Positions 16,685-27,326 are shown, counted from the first letter of the stretch. The stretch is 64,000 nucleotides of DNA from Streptomyces sp. ISL-1 (GCF_018614585.1 NZ_JAGGOI010000003.1:62001-126000), one strand, 5' to 3'. Notes: generated by a model from the sequence alone, not told the origin. Translations and numbers: made by a program.

Positions 16685-16921
16685 TCAGGTGGTGGGCTCA
16701 GGTGCCGGGATCGGCCCTGGCAGCGGACCCGGGTGGGGCCGCGGCTCCGGGGGTGGCGTCGGCGCGGGTGGGTCCGGCTCGGGCCGGGGCGGGGCCGGGG
16801 GCACGGGATCGGGCCCACCGGGCGGGGGCACGGGGCCGGGCAGGGGCCCTGGCTGTGGCCCTCCGGGTCCCGGCGCGGGCGTCGGGCTGGGCGGGACCGG
16901 ATCGTTCGGAGGTGTGCCCAC
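16685..16921 (-). CDS. Possible proline-rich small protein
   Basis: A GTG start behind GAGGGGA could give 78 residues that are about half proline, with PxPGP-type repeats and no hydrophobic segment. It lies 37 nt upstream of the phosphoesterase gene on the same strand. Composition this biased can also arise from simple GC-rich DNA, since the opposite strand gives a glycine-rich frame. Function unknown; doubtful. Confidence 0.35.
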   Translation of the reverse strand: MGTPPNDPVPPSPTPAPGPGGPQPGPLPGPVPPPGGPDPVPPAPPRPEPDPPAPTPPPEPRPHPGPLPGPIPAPEPTT

Positions 16922-17081
16922 TGGCCTGTCCCCTCGATTCTGTCGATCGACTCTGCCGATATCTCCTGCCGGGCGAGTGCCCGGGCCCGCCCTCGGCAAA
17001 CAGCTCCGCCGGCGCCCTACGGGTCATTGGGTGCGGGCCTCCGTATGGTCCACGGACGGCGGGCAGGGGCTGGGCGCGTGG

Positions 17082-17222
17082 ATGCCCCACGGCGCCGTAC
17101 GCCGGCCGGTGCTGCCGCTGGTGACGGTGCTGCTGGTGACGGCGACGTACGTGATGATCACCGGGTCGGGTCTCGCCACGCCCCCAGCGCACCCGCCCGA
17201 ACCGTCAGGACGTCTGACATGA
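17082..17222 (+). CDS. Possible single-span membrane peptide (46 aa)
   Basis: ATG-initiated frame with one clear hydrophobic helix (LPLVTVLLVTATYVMITGSG, residues 11-30), positive residues before it and a proline-rich tail. The ribosome site is poor, so it is listed with low confidence. No family recognised. Confidence 0.3.
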   Translation: MPHGAVRRPVLPLVTVLLVTATYVMITGSGLATPPAHPPEPSGRLT

Positions 17223-17374
17223 CGTCAGGAGGATCGGGATCGAGTCAGGATATGTCTGATCGCAGACGCTTACACGTGGCGATGCCTGCACCTACACTGA
17301 TCCCTCCCGGCATCCCCGATGACCTGGCACAACGTGGCCCCGGAGCAGGTCCTGCGGAGTGAGGAGCGCCCCAC

Positions 17375-18082
17375 GTGTTCTACTACGTGCTCAAATACGT
17401 CCTTCTGGGGCCGCTGTTGCGGTTACTGTTCCGGCCCAGGATCGAGGGACTCGAGCACATTCCGGCCGAGGGCGCGGCGATCGTCGCGGGCAATCATCTG
17501 TCGTTCTCGGACCACTTCCTGATGCCGGCGATCATCAAACGACGCATCACCTTCCTGGCCAAAGCTGAGTACTTCACCGGACCGGGGCTGAAGGGAAGGC
17601 TGACCGCGGCGTTCTTCCGCAGCGCCGGTCAGATCCCGGTGGACCGCTCCGGCAAGGAAGCCGGGAAGGCGGCGATCCGCGAGGGGCTCGGCGTGCTCAG
17701 CAAGGGCGAGCTGCTGGGGATCTATCCCGAGGGCACACGATCGCACGACGGCAGGCTCTACAAGGGCAAGGTCGGCGTCGCCGTGATGGCGATCAGGGCG
17801 CAGGCTCCGGTGGTGCCGTGCGCGATGGTCGGGACGTTCGAGATCCAGCCGCCCGGACAGGCCCTGCCGAAGATCAAGCGGGTCACCGTGCGATTCGGGG
17901 AGCCGCTCGACTTCTCTCGGTTCGCGGGCATGGAGAACGAGAAGGCGGCGATCCGGGCCGTCACCGACGAGATCATGTACGCGATTCTCGAACTGTCCGG
18001 CCAGGAGTACGTGGACCGTTACGCAGCCGACGTCAAGGCCGAGCTGGAGCAGCCGAAGAGGTTCCCGCGGCGCAGAAGCTGA
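17375..18082 (+). CDS. 1-acyl-sn-glycerol-3-phosphate acyltransferase (PlsC-like), TTA codon
   Basis: 235-residue membrane-associated acyltransferase that adds the second acyl chain to lysophosphatidate in phospholipid synthesis. The catalytic NHLSFSDH motif (NHx4D, about residue 42) and YPEGTRS (about residue 118) are intact, as is VPCAMVGT. The GTG start follows GAGGAG. Codon 17 (17423-17425) is TTA, the rare leucine codon read by the bldA tRNA in Streptomyces, which would tie expression to development. This is the only clear TTA codon I found in a well-supported gene here. Confidence 0.92.
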   Translation: MFYYVLKYVLLGPLLRLLFRPRIEGLEHIPAEGAAIVAGNHLSFSDHFLMPAIIKRRITFLAKAEYFTGPGLKGRLTAAFFRSAGQIPVDRSGKEAGKAAIREGLGVLSKGELLGIYPEGTRSHDGRLYKGKVGVAVMAIRAQAPVVPCAMVGTFEIQPPGQALPKIKRVTVRFGEPLDFSRFAGMENEKAAIRAVTDEIMYAILELSGQEYVDRYAADVKAELEQPKRFPRRRS

Positions 18083-18147
18083 GAGCGGATCCGCGCTCGG
18101 CGAACTCCTCTGTGCCCGGCGTCCGTCGGCCGCCTAGCGTGCCTGTC

Positions 18148-19185
18148 ATGACGACGGGAAGCGCAGTGGTGCTGGGAGCGACCGGACAGGTGGGGCGGGC
18201 CGCGGTGCGCGCGCTCGCCCGGGACGGCTGGCAGGTGCGGGCGGTGTCCCGCGGCGGCGGCCGGGACGAGGACTGGCCCGACGAGGTGCGGGCATTGCGG
18301 GCCGACCGGGAGGACGATGCGGCGCTGGCCGCCGTGCTCGGCGACGGCTGTGACGTGCTGGTGGACATGGTGGCCTACGGACCGGGCCACGCCCGGCAGT
18401 TGAAGGGCCTCGCGGACCGGATCGGCTCGGCGGTGGTGATCTCCAGCGGCGCGGTGTACGAGGACGACAAGGGTCGCAGCTTCGACACCCAGGACGAGCC
18501 CGACGGCTTTCCGGCCTACCCGGTACCGATCCCGGAGACGCAGGCCACCGTGTCGCCCGGGGAGGCGAGTTACGGCACCCGGAAGGTGGCTCTGGAGCGG
18601 GATCTGCTGGCGGCCGGCGCCGTGCTGCCGACGACGCTGCTGCGCGCGGGCGCGATCCACGGACCGTATTGCCGTGGTCCGCGCGAGCTGTTCTTCGTGA
18701 AGCGGGCGCTGGACCGGCGGCCGGTGCGCATCCTCTCGTACAACGGGCGCTCCCGCTTCCACCCCGTCCATGTGGGCAATCTCGCCGAGTTGATCCGCCT
18801 GGCGGCGGCGAAGCCGGGCTCGCGGGTGCTCAACGCCGGTGATCCGGACGTGCCCACGGTCCTGGAGATCAGCGCGGGAGTCGACGCGGCGCTGGGTGTG
18901 ACGAGCGAGACCGTACTCCTCGACGGTCCCGCGCCGGTGGGCACGGTGGGGCTCACCCCGTGGGGGTTGGACCGTCCGATCGTGTACGACATGACGGCGG
19001 CCGAACGGGAGTTGGGCTACCGGCCCGTCACGAGCTACGCCGCGGCTCTGCCGGCCACCGTCGAGTGGCTCGCCCGGCAGCTCGACGGCCGGGACTGGCG
19101 CGAGATCTTCAGCAACCTCCAGAAGTACAAGGAGGACTGGTTCGACTACGCGGCGGAGGACTCCTGGCTGAACGGAACGCGGTGA
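18148..19185 (+). CDS. NAD-dependent epimerase/dehydratase family protein
   Basis: 345-residue extended SDR-like protein. The dinucleotide-binding GATGQVG begins at residue 11, followed by VVISSGAVYED and SYGTRKVALE, the latter supplying the YxxxK pair. The substrate is unknown; sugar-nucleotide or reductase roles are both possible. No Shine-Dalgarno is seen and a -10-like TAGCGT lies just 12 nt upstream, so the mRNA may be leaderless. Convergent with the peptidase gene across a shared terminator. Confidence 0.88.
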   Translation: MTTGSAVVLGATGQVGRAAVRALARDGWQVRAVSRGGGRDEDWPDEVRALRADREDDAALAAVLGDGCDVLVDMVAYGPGHARQLKGLADRIGSAVVISSGAVYEDDKGRSFDTQDEPDGFPAYPVPIPETQATVSPGEASYGTRKVALERDLLAAGAVLPTTLLRAGAIHGPYCRGPRELFFVKRALDRRPVRILSYNGRSRFHPVHVGNLAELIRLAAAKPGSRVLNAGDPDVPTVLEISAGVDAALGVTSETVLLDGPAPVGTVGLTPWGLDRPIVYDMTAAERELGYRPVTSYAAALPATVEWLARQLDGRDWREIFSNLQKYKEDWFDYAAEDSWLNGTR

Positions 19186-19202
19186 GCCGGGCCGGACGCG
19201 AA

Positions 19203-19232
19203 GGAGGGGCGGCCGTGACCGGCCGCCCCTCC
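19203..19232. terminator. Bidirectional terminator
   Basis: A 13-bp perfect stem (GGAGGGGCGGCCG and complement) with a TGAC loop between two convergent genes, followed by CCCCGTTT on the plus strand. Confidence 0.9.
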
Positions 19233-19248
19233 CCCGTTTCGCTGTGCC

Positions 19249-20826
19249 TTACGGCTTCGGGGTGGCGTGCGGAGCGCACGTCACATCGCTGCTGTCCAGC
19301 TTGCCGGTGAGCAGGTAGGCGTCCACCCGCTGGTTGATGCACGGGTTGACCAGGCCGGTCACACCGTGCGAGCCGGCGTCCTTCTCGATGATCAGCCGCG
19401 AGCCCTTGAGCCGCTTGTGCAGCTCGACGGCGCCCTCGAAGGGAGTGGCGGCGTCACGGGTCGACTGCACGATGAGCACCTGCGGCAGGCCCTTGCCCGA
19501 CTTGACGTACAGCGGGGTCTGCTGCTTGGACGACCAGGTGGCGCACGGGAGGTTCATCCAGGCGTTGGCCCACGTCATGAAGGGGTAGTCCTGGTGGAGC
19601 CGGGTGTTGTCCCGGTCCCACTTGCGCCAGTTGGTCGGCCACTTGGCGTCCGCGCACTCGACGGCCGTGTAGACGGCGTTGCCGTTCTCCGAGGCAATGT
19701 TGCCCGCGGTGTCTGACAGGTCAGGCGCCGCGGCGTCAACCAGTGCCTGGGTGTCACCGGCGACGTACTTGCTCCAGGTCTGGGCGACGGGCGCCCAGGC
19801 GGAGTCGTAGTACGGAGCGCTCTGGAAGAAGCTGATGAGCTCCGCCGGTCCGACGACCCCGCCGAGCGGGCTCTTCTTGGCGGTGGCCCGCAGCTTCAGC
19901 CACTGCTGTTCGACCTTCTCGGGGGTGTCCCCGATGTGGAAGGCCGCGTCGTTCTTGGCGACCCAGGCCTTCCAGTCGTCCCAGCGCATCTGAAAGGCGA
20001 CGTCCTGGTCGAGGTTGGCCTCGTACCAGATCTTCTCCCGCGACGGGTTGACGACGCTGTCGACGATCATCCGGCGGACATGGCCGGGGAAGAGCGTCGC
20101 GTAGACCGCGCCGATGTACGTGCCGTAGGAGACGCCCAGGAAGTTGAGCTTCTTCTCACCGAGAGCGGCCCGCAGGACATCCAGGTCGCGCGCGGTGTTC
20201 GGCGTGGTCATGTGCGGCAGCATCCAGCCGCTGCGCTCGGCGCACCCGTCCGCGTACTCCGCGGCGAGCTTGCGCTGGGCGGCCTTGTCGGCATCGCTGT
20301 CGGGCACCGGGTCGGCCTTCGGCGCCTTGACGAACTCCTGCGGGTCGACACAGGAGATCGGCGTCGAGTGGCCGACTCCCCGCGGGTCGAAGCCCACGAA
20401 GTCGTACGCCTTGGCGGTGTTGGCCCAGAGCGGGTTCTTGTTCGTGACCCGGGTCGGGAAGCGCATGCCCGAGCCGCCGGGACCGCCCGGGTTGTACACC
20501 AGGGCGCCCTGGCGATCGGCCTGGGAACCGGTGTTGCCGATCCGGTCGACGGCTATCTTGATCTGCTTGCCGTTCGGCCGGGCGTAGTCGAGCGGAACGC
20601 TCACCCAGCCGCACTGGATGGGCTTGGCGATGCCCCAGTCCGCCGGACAGTCCGTCCAGTCGATGCCCTTCTTGGCGGCCCGCTCGGCGGCGACCTGAAC
20701 ACCGCGTGCCTCGGACCAACCGCTGTTGCGGCCTTCGGCACTTGCCGCCGGAGCCGCGATGGCGCCCGCTATGAGGGTGCCCGCGACCAGAGTGCCGGCC
20801 GAGCCGAGCACTGCTGTGCGTCTCAC
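19249..20826 (-). CDS. Secreted S33-family tripeptidyl aminopeptidase-like hydrolase
   Basis: 525-residue alpha/beta hydrolase of the Streptomyces Tap/SlpD group that releases N-terminal tripeptides. It has a signal peptide (VLGSAGTLVAGTLIAGAIAAPAASA), the oxyanion loop NPGGPGGSG, nucleophile elbow GVSYGT, the acid in STRDAATP and the catalytic His in AGSHGVTG. Conserved Cys pairs suggest disulfides, fitting secretion. It is monocistronic, ending at a shared terminator, with a 130-bp upstream region separating it from the urease operon end. Confidence 0.92.
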   Translation of the reverse strand: MRRTAVLGSAGTLVAGTLIAGAIAAPAASAEGRNSGWSEARGVQVAAERAAKKGIDWTDCPADWGIAKPIQCGWVSVPLDYARPNGKQIKIAVDRIGNTGSQADRQGALVYNPGGPGGSGMRFPTRVTNKNPLWANTAKAYDFVGFDPRGVGHSTPISCVDPQEFVKAPKADPVPDSDADKAAQRKLAAEYADGCAERSGWMLPHMTTPNTARDLDVLRAALGEKKLNFLGVSYGTYIGAVYATLFPGHVRRMIVDSVVNPSREKIWYEANLDQDVAFQMRWDDWKAWVAKNDAAFHIGDTPEKVEQQWLKLRATAKKSPLGGVVGPAELISFFQSAPYYDSAWAPVAQTWSKYVAGDTQALVDAAAPDLSDTAGNIASENGNAVYTAVECADAKWPTNWRKWDRDNTRLHQDYPFMTWANAWMNLPCATWSSKQQTPLYVKSGKGLPQVLIVQSTRDAATPFEGAVELHKRLKGSRLIIEKDAGSHGVTGLVNPCINQRVDAYLLTGKLDSSDVTCAPHATPKP

Positions 20827-20956
20827 GTAGAACTCCCCCTGTCTGTTGTCGAGTGTCCGGGGGATCCTTTCGTCTGTGGGGCTGCCGGGAACAGTCCGTA
20901 CTGGTGTTCTTTACCGAACCAATAACCGGTGTGAGGTGTCCCGCTGAGCGGTGCGG

Positions 20957-21693
20957 TCAGCCGGGCAGTCGGGCCTGCAGCACATCGTCGAGTACGCACC
21001 GCAGTTGGCGGGCGTCCGGGGCTACGGCGGTGACCAGGAAGGCCGGGCCGGCGAGCGGCATGAGGGTCGCGGTCTCGCCCAGCAGCTGCGGCTCGGCAGG
21101 CTTGTCCTCGAACTGTGGGTCCACGACGAGAAGTTGGCCGACGGCCCGGTGCCCGGCGAGGACCGCGGGGCCGTCCCAGCCGCCGGGTGCGCCGGGGCCG
21201 TAGCCGAGCTCCTGGTCGAGCAGGGGGCGTCCGGCGAGGTGGACGGTGAGGCGGCTGGCGAGGGTGCCGGACTGTTCGCCGTACCGGCCCAGGATCTGCT
21301 CCTCGCGCAGCACCAGCCGTGCGGTGGCGGCCAGTTCGACCCTCGTACGCATCCGCAGATCGCTGCCGTACGCGGAGACGAGCTGCTCCGGCAGCCAGCG
21401 CAGCTCGGCGTTCTCACCGACCGTCAGCCGCACGTCGTAGTGGGCCTGTTCGGGACTCCGTCCGGGCAGTGCGACGGTCGCGGCGGCGGAGTCCACGAGG
21501 AGCCGGGCTCCCTCCCCCGCGTCCGCCTCGATGGCGAGCCGGTCGCCGCCGAGCGGCGCGCTCATCGCGCCGACGACGGTGACGCGGGTGTACGGCCCCG
21601 TGGCGCGGGTGCGGCGCACGGCGAGCGGCCCGTCGCTCACCAGCACCGGCAGGCCGTCGCGGGTGGCGACGATACGGGCGGTGGCCTCGACGC

Positions 21694-21697
<4 letters not shown>
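20957..21697 (-). CDS. ureD: Urease accessory protein UreD (UreH)
   Basis: 246-residue scaffold protein that binds apo-urease and recruits UreF-UreG during nickel insertion. The [24 protein letters not shown] block and the [18 protein letters not shown] segment are typical of UreD. Its ATG overlaps the ureG stop by 4 nt. It is the last gene of the operon. Confidence 0.92.
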
Positions 21698-22371
<674 letters not shown>

Positions 22372-22391
22372 AGGTGCGGCTCCCTTATGTC

Positions 22392-23054
22392 TTACGAGGC
22401 GAAGAGGCGTACGGGCCAGGCGGCATGGGCCTGAGCCGTGATCTCGAGCAGCGGGGCGGACGCGGCGGGCAGCGCGTCGATGCCGTCGTGCGCGGCGCGT
22501 GCGGCCCGTTCAGCGATCTGGTCGAGGTCGGGTGCGAGGCGGGCGAGGACGGCGGTGGCCTCGAAGGGGTCCAGGCTGAGGAGGCGTACGGCGGCGGTGG
22601 CCGGGCCGCTGACCGTCTCGTACGCCGCAATGTGCGCGGCGTCCTCGGGGCCGAGTCCGGCGGACCGGGCGGCGAGCCCGAGGACGATCGGCTGGTGGGC
22701 GCCGCGCGGGCGGGCTGCGGCCAGCGCGTCGAGTTCGGCGCCGGGCCAGGTGGAGCGGGCGGCGCGCATCATCTGCCGGCCGAGCTTGCGGGCGGTGGCC
22801 CGCAACGCGGGCGAGGGGGTGCGGGCGTCGGCCGCGTCGTCCAGCTCCAGCGGGTCGAGGCCCAGGGCGGCCGCGGCGGCGAGCGCCGCCGCGGTGAGGC
22901 CGGTGGTGTGCAGTCGCCCCCGGCAGAACTCCGCCAGGTCGCGCGCATCGCGGATCCGCCCCGCCTTGACGGCCGGTTCGGCGCCGCCGGAGTGGGCGTG
23001 GCCACCGGCGGGAAACCGGCCGTCGGCGAGGACCAGCAGGGCAGCTCTACTCAT
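22392..23054 (-). CDS. ureF: Urease accessory protein UreF
   Basis: 220-residue all-helical protein acting as gate between UreG and the UreD-urease complex. It begins [19 protein letters not shown], the classic UreF N-terminus, and keeps the Gly/Ala-rich helical pattern. It starts 9 nt after ureC. Confidence 0.92.
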   Translation of the reverse strand: MSRAALLVLADGRFPAGGHAHSGGAEPAVKAGRIRDARDLAEFCRGRLHTTGLTAAALAAAAALGLDPLELDDAADARTPSPALRATARKLGRQMMRAARSTWPGAELDALAAARPRGAHQPIVLGLAARSAGLGPEDAAHIAAYETVSGPATAAVRLLSLDPFEATAVLARLAPDLDQIAERAARAAHDGIDALPAASAPLLEITAQAHAAWPVRLFAS

Positions 23055-23063
23055 CGCGGCTCA

Positions 23064-24785
23064 TCAGAAGAGGAAGTAGCGCTGGGCCATGGGGAGTTCG
23101 GCGGCGGGAGAGGGCTCGACCGGCTCGCCGTCGATCGTCACCGTGAAGGTGTCGGCGTCGACCTCGACTCGCGGCCGGGCGTCGTTCTCCCGCATATCGG
23201 CCTTGGTGATCTGCCGGGTGCTGGTGATGGGCATGAACTTCTTGGCCAGGCCCAGGCGTTCGGGCAGTCCGTCCTCGATCGCCGCCTCGGCGACGAAGTT
23301 GACCGAGCTCACCGACGCCGCCCGCCCCAGCGCGCCGAACATCGGCCGCGGCATAACGGGCTGCGGGGTCGGGATGGAGGCGTTGGCGTCGCCCATCTGC
23401 GCGTACGCGATCTGCCCGCCCTTGATGACGAGGAGCGGTTTGACGCCGAAGAACGCCGGGTCCCACAGCACCAGATCGGCGAGCTTGCCCGTCTCCACCG
23501 AGCCGACCTCGTGGTCGAGGCCCTGTGCGACCGCGGGGTTGATGGTGTATTTGGCGACATAGCGACGTGCGCGTCGGTTGTCGGCACGACCGTCGCCGGG
23601 CAGTGCGCCCCGGCGCTTCTTCATCACATGCGCGGTCTGCCAGGTACGCATGATCACTTCGCCGACGCGGCCCATGGCCTGGGAGTCGGAGGAGATGATC
23701 GAGATGGCGCCGAGGTCGTGCAGTATGTCCTCGGCCGCGATGGTGGAGGGCCGGATCCGCGACTCGGCGAAGGCGAGGTCCTCGGGCACGGCCGGGTTGA
23801 GGTGGTGGCAGACCATCAGCATGTCGAGGTGTTCCTCGATGGTGTTGACGGTGTGCGGCCGGGTCGGGTTGGTGGAGCTGGGCAGAACATACGGCTCGGA
23901 GACCACGGTGATGATGTCCGGTGCGTGCCCGCCGCCCGCGCCCTCGCTGTGGTACGCGTGGATCGTACGGCCCGCGACGGCGGCGAGGGTGTCGCCGACG
24001 AAGCCCGCCTCGTTCAGGGTGTCCGTGTGAATGGCGAGCTGCGCGCCCGTCTCCTCGCAGACGCTCAGACAGGCGTCGATGACGGCGGGGGTCGCGCCCC
24101 AGTCCTCATGGATCTTGAACCCGAGTGCACCGCCGCGCAGTTGGGAGTGCATGGCCTCGCGGGACATGGTGTTGCCCTTGCCGAGCAGTCCGATGTTGAC
24201 GGGCAGGGAGTCCATCGCCTCGAACATCCGGGCAAGGTGCCACGGCCCAGGCGTGATGGTGGTGGCCTTGGTGCCCTCGGCCGGCCCGGTGCCGCCGCCG
24301 ACGAGGGTGGTGACCCCGGTCGCGAGGGCCTGGTCGATGATCGTCGGCGAGATGAAGTGGACGTGCGCGTCGATCGCGCCCGCGGTGACGAACTTCCCGT
24401 TGCCGGCGATTACCTCGGTCTCGGGGCCGATGACGAGGCGGGGGTGGACGCCGTCCATCGTGTCGGGGTTGCCGGCCTTGCCGATACCCGCGATCCGGCC
24501 GTCACGGATGCCGATGTCGGCCTTGACGATGCCCCAGTGATCGATGATAACGACACCGGTGACGACCGTGTCGGGTGCGCCCTCCGCACGAGTCGTACAG
24601 GACTGGCCCATGGACTCGCGGATCACCTTGCCGCCGCCGAACACTGCCTCGTCGCCCGCGAGTCCGGGCCCGCCGCAGCGGTCCTCCTCGATCTCGACGA
24701 AGAGGTCGGTGTCGGCGAGGCGGATCCGGTCGCCGGTGGTCGGGCCGAAGAGGTCGGCGTAGACGGCACGGTGGAGTTCAGGCAT
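23064..24785 (-). CDS. ureC: Urease alpha subunit
   Basis: Catalytic 573-residue subunit hydrolysing urea to ammonia and carbamate at a dinickel centre. Nickel ligands are in AIDAHVHF; the lysine carbamylated to bridge the nickels is in [10 protein letters not shown]; the mobile flap Cys/His are in MVCHHLNP; and the C-terminal [21 protein letters not shown] is typical. The start [20 protein letters not shown] overlaps ureB by 8 nt. Confidence 0.97.
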   Translation of the reverse strand: MPELHRAVYADLFGPTTGDRIRLADTDLFVEIEEDRCGGPGLAGDEAVFGGGKVIRESMGQSCTTRAEGAPDTVVTGVVIIDHWGIVKADIGIRDGRIAGIGKAGNPDTMDGVHPRLVIGPETEVIAGNGKFVTAGAIDAHVHFISPTIIDQALATGVTTLVGGGTGPAEGTKATTITPGPWHLARMFEAMDSLPVNIGLLGKGNTMSREAMHSQLRGGALGFKIHEDWGATPAVIDACLSVCEETGAQLAIHTDTLNEAGFVGDTLAAVAGRTIHAYHSEGAGGGHAPDIITVVSEPYVLPSSTNPTRPHTVNTIEEHLDMLMVCHHLNPAVPEDLAFAESRIRPSTIAAEDILHDLGAISIISSDSQAMGRVGEVIMRTWQTAHVMKKRRGALPGDGRADNRRARRYVAKYTINPAVAQGLDHEVGSVETGKLADLVLWDPAFFGVKPLLVIKGGQIAYAQMGDANASIPTPQPVMPRPMFGALGRAASVSSVNFVAEAAIEDGLPERLGLAKKFMPITSTRQITKADMRENDARPRVEVDADTFTVTIDGEPVEPSPAAELPMAQRYFLF

Positions 24786-25089
24786 CGAGCGCACCTCCGG
24801 TCTCTCCCCGCAGCCCGGCGATGACGCGCAGGCCGGTGAAGGGGACGAGTTCGACGTCAATGGGGATACCGGGCTCGAATCGCACGGCGGTGCCCGCCGC
24901 GATGTTCAGCCGCAGGCCGCGGGCGACCCCGCGATCGAAGTCCAGACCGGGGTTGGCCTCGGCGAAGTGGTAGTGGGAGCCGACCTGCACTGGGCGGTCG
25001 GCGGCGTTGACGACGGTGAGGCGGGTGACCTCGCGGCCCTCGTTGAGGGCGACGGGCCCGTCGGCGTGGAGGATCTCTCCGGGGATCAT
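24778..25089 (-). CDS. ureB: Urease beta subunit
   Basis: 103-residue structural subunit beginning [20 protein letters not shown] and containing [18 protein letters not shown], both diagnostic. It follows ureA by 17 nt and overlaps ureC. It assembles with alpha and gamma subunits into the cytosolic (ABC)3 enzyme. Confidence 0.97.
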   Translation of the reverse strand: MIPGEILHADGPVALNEGREVTRLTVVNAADRPVQVGSHYHFAEANPGLDFDRGVARGLRLNIAAGTAVRFEPGIPIDVELVPFTGLRVIAGLRGETGGALDA

Positions 25090-25106
25090 CTTGGCTGCCC
25101 TCCCTC

Positions 25107-25409
25107 TCAGTCGATCGGGTCGTGGACGGTGACGAGCTTGGTGCCGTCCGGGAAGGTCGCCTCGACCTGGACGTCGTGGATCATCTCGGGGACGCCTTCC
25201 ATGACGTCCGCGCGGGTGAGCACCTTTCGGCCCGACGCCATGAGCTCGGCGACCGTACGTCCGTCCCTGGCGCCTTCGAGGATGTGCGAGGTGATGAGGG
25301 CGACGGACTCGGGGTGGTTCAGCGTCACCCCACGCGCACGGCGCTTCTGAGCCACGTCGGCCGCCACATGAATGAGCAGTCGTTCCTGCTCGTGCGGGGA
25401 GAGTTGCAC
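25107..25409 (-). CDS. ureA: Urease gamma subunit
   Basis: 100-residue structural subunit, first gene of the operon, with a GTG start. Diagnostic blocks are [39 protein letters not shown] and VTVHDPI. It is preceded by a palindromic region that probably carries the operon promoter. Confidence 0.97.
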   Translation of the reverse strand: MQLSPHEQERLLIHVAADVAQKRRARGVTLNHPESVALITSHILEGARDGRTVAELMASGRKVLTRADVMEGVPEMIHDVQVEATFPDGTKLVTVHDPID

Positions 25410-25468
25410 GCGTCCACCTCACAGTCGTCCGGCCCGGGCCCGCCTGGGCGCAGCGGGCTCCAGGTCAC

Positions 25469-25485
25469 GTCAACGCATCGTTGAC
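25469..25485 (-). promoter_or_regulatory. Candidate operator upstream of ureA
   Basis: GTCAACG-CAT-CGTTGAC, a perfect 7-bp inverted repeat 60 nt upstream of the ureA start. Nitrogen regulators are likely for urease in this genus, but the sequence is not a clear GlnR box. Confidence 0.45.
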
Positions 25486-25545
25486 CCGTACGCGAACACC
25501 TCGCGGGCAGGGGTTGAACGGTAGGGCGGAATCTTTTCCGTCGCG

Positions 25546-26205
25546 TTAACTCTCCTTCGTCTCCCCCGTATCCCCCGTCGACGGTTCCCCCATCGGCCGG
25601 TCCCCCATCGACATCAGCGCCCGCAGGCCGTCCTCCAGGACACCGACCTCGACATTGCCGAAGAGCGCCTGCTGGGCGATGAAGCCCTGGGCTGTGGCGA
25701 TGAGCGTGCGGGCCACATGGTCTGCGGGTACGTCAGTGCCCATCAGGCCGTTGGCGCGGTACACGTCGACGAGCTTCGCCCAGACCAGGCGCATCCCGCC
25801 ATAGCCCTCGTCGAGGGTCGCGGCGAGCTGTTCGTTGCGCAGCGTCTCCGTCCACACCTGCACGATCAGCCGGGCGAAGGCCTGCCTGTCCCCGCCGGGC
25901 ACCTGCTCTTCCAGCATCCGGCGCAGCACCCGGCCGAGGAGTACGTCGGGGGTCGGCGGCGGGGTGGTCCGGGCGGCCTCTTCGAAGGCTCCGCGGATCC
26001 CCGCGAAGGCCTCGTCGGCGATTGCCGCGATCAGCTCCTCCTTGCTGCGGAAGTAGCGGTAGACGGCGCCGGCCGACAGGCCCGCCTCACCCAGGATGTC
26101 CTGCATCGATGTGGCGTGGAAGCCGTTGCGGGCGAAGCAGCGGGCGGCGCCGTCGAGGATCTGGCGGCGGCGGGCGTCGAGGTGTTCCTGGGATACGCGG
26201 GCCAT
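25546..26205 (-). CDS. TetR-family transcriptional regulator
   Basis: 219-residue regulator with a canonical TetR HTH (ATSMQDILGEAGLSAGAVYR, residues 30-49). The acidic/Gly-Pro C-terminal tail (GDRPMGEPSTGDTGETKES) is probably disordered. It is divergent from a membrane protein gene, with two related operator-like sites between, so it most likely represses that gene and itself. Such pairs often respond to drugs or lipids; the ligand is unknown. Confidence 0.9.
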   Translation of the reverse strand: MARVSQEHLDARRRQILDGAARCFARNGFHATSMQDILGEAGLSAGAVYRYFRSKEELIAAIADEAFAGIRGAFEEAARTTPPPTPDVLLGRVLRRMLEEQVPGGDRQAFARLIVQVWTETLRNEQLAATLDEGYGGMRLVWAKLVDVYRANGLMGTDVPADHVARTLIATAQGFIAQQALFGNVEVGVLEDGLRALMSMGDRPMGEPSTGDTGETKES

Positions 26206-26213
26206 GCGATCAA

Positions 26214-26292
26214 ACTAAAACGAACATTCCTTCTTGACAAGCTCCGGACCCCGGCGCGACAGTGAGGTCAACCTAAAAACGAACGATCATTC
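26214..26292. promoter_or_regulatory. Two related candidate TetR operators
   Basis: ACTAAAACGAACATTC (26214-26229) and CCTAAAAACGAACGATCATTC (26272-26292, written in parts: CCTAAAAAC then GAACGATCATTC) share an AAAACGAAC core. The second is an imperfect GAAC/CATTC palindrome typical of TetR operators, and lies directly before the membrane protein gene. Confidence 0.5.
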
Positions 26293-26312
26293 TCTTTGAA
26301 TTGAGGGTCATC

Positions 26313-27302
26313 ATGTCCACTACGCCCACTCGCCGCACGGTCGCGGTGATGGCGCTGATCCCTGCAGTGGTGGCGCTCGCGCTCTGGGCCTTCGCCTGGC
26401 CCGCGGCCCGTATCGCACCCCGCGAGGTGCCCATCGGCATCGCCGGACCCGCGAGTGCCACCGCCCAGTTGGAGGAGCGCTTCGAGCAGCGGGAGGGAGC
26501 CTTCGACGTTCACCGCTACGACGACGAGGCCGCCGCCCGCACCGCGGTCGAGGACCGGGTCGTATACGGAGCGGTGGTCCTCACCGACCGGGGGCCGCAC
26601 CTGCTGACCGCCTCGGCGGCGAGCCCCGTCGTGGCCCAGCTCCTCAAGGAGGCCGTCACTTCGCAGGCTCCGGCCGGCACCCCCGTACCGGTGACGGATG
26701 TCGTGCCGACGCCCGCCGGCGATCCGCGCGGCGGCGCGCTCGGCGCGAGCATCCTGCCGCTGGCGCTGGCTGGCGTCGCGGCCGGCGCGGTCGTCACCTT
26801 GCTGCGGCTGCGCGGGGCGCGCGCGGTGGCCGCTCTCGTCGGCGCCTCGGTCCTGGCCGGCATCACCGCGGCCGTGCTGGCCGACAGCTGGCTCGGCGTG
26901 CTCACCGGCTCCTGGTGGGCCGAGGCGGGAGTGCTCGCTCTGACCGTTCTCGCCACGAGCGCCGGCGTGGCCGGGCTCGGCGCTCTGATGGGCACGCCGG
27001 GAGTCGCCCTCGGCGGCCTGCTGATGGTGCTGATCGGCAACCCGTTCTCCGGAGCCGCGAGCGCGCCCGAACTGCTGCCGGAACCGGCCGGAGCGCTCGG
27101 CCGGTTGCTGCCACCGGGCGCCGGCGCGACGACCCTCCGCTCGGTGGCGTACTTCGACGGCAGCGCCGCGGGGGCGAGCGTCCTCACACTGTCGCTCTGG
27201 GCAGTGCTCGGACTGGCGGTGGTGCTGGCGGGCGCGCGGCGGGGCGGGCGGCCCGCCGCGGCCACGGAACACCGGGAAGCCACTCCCGTGCCCGTCGGCT
27301 GA
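26313..27302 (+). CDS. Membrane protein, ABC-2-permease-like
   Basis: 329-residue protein with one N-terminal membrane helix (AVMALIPAVVALALWAFAW), an extracytoplasmic domain of about 110 residues, then five or six closely packed helices. This layout resembles YhgE/Pip-like and ABC-2 export permeases. No ATPase is adjacent. ATG with GAGGG 6 nt upstream is preferred over the TTG four codons earlier. Probably under control of the divergent TetR. Confidence 0.75.
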   Translation: MSTTPTRRTVAVMALIPAVVALALWAFAWPAARIAPREVPIGIAGPASATAQLEERFEQREGAFDVHRYDDEAAARTAVEDRVVYGAVVLTDRGPHLLTASAASPVVAQLLKEAVTSQAPAGTPVPVTDVVPTPAGDPRGGALGASILPLALAGVAAGAVVTLLRLRGARAVAALVGASVLAGITAAVLADSWLGVLTGSWWAEAGVLALTVLATSAGVAGLGALMGTPGVALGGLLMVLIGNPFSGAASAPELLPEPAGALGRLLPPGAGATTLRSVAYFDGSAAGASVLTLSLWAVLGLAVVLAGARRGGRPAAATEHREATPVPVG

Positions 27303-27326
27303 TCCCTTCGGCCGACACCTTCGACC

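Noticed and set aside
16629..17222. Long glycine-rich frame on the plus strand opposite the NHEJ genes
   Set aside because: Composition mirrors the proline-rich minus frame; only the C-terminal membrane segment looks gene-like, and it is listed separately.
22374..24824. 816-codon plus-strand frame across the urease genes
   Set aside because: It is the antisense of ureF and ureC; urease motifs are unambiguous on the minus strand.
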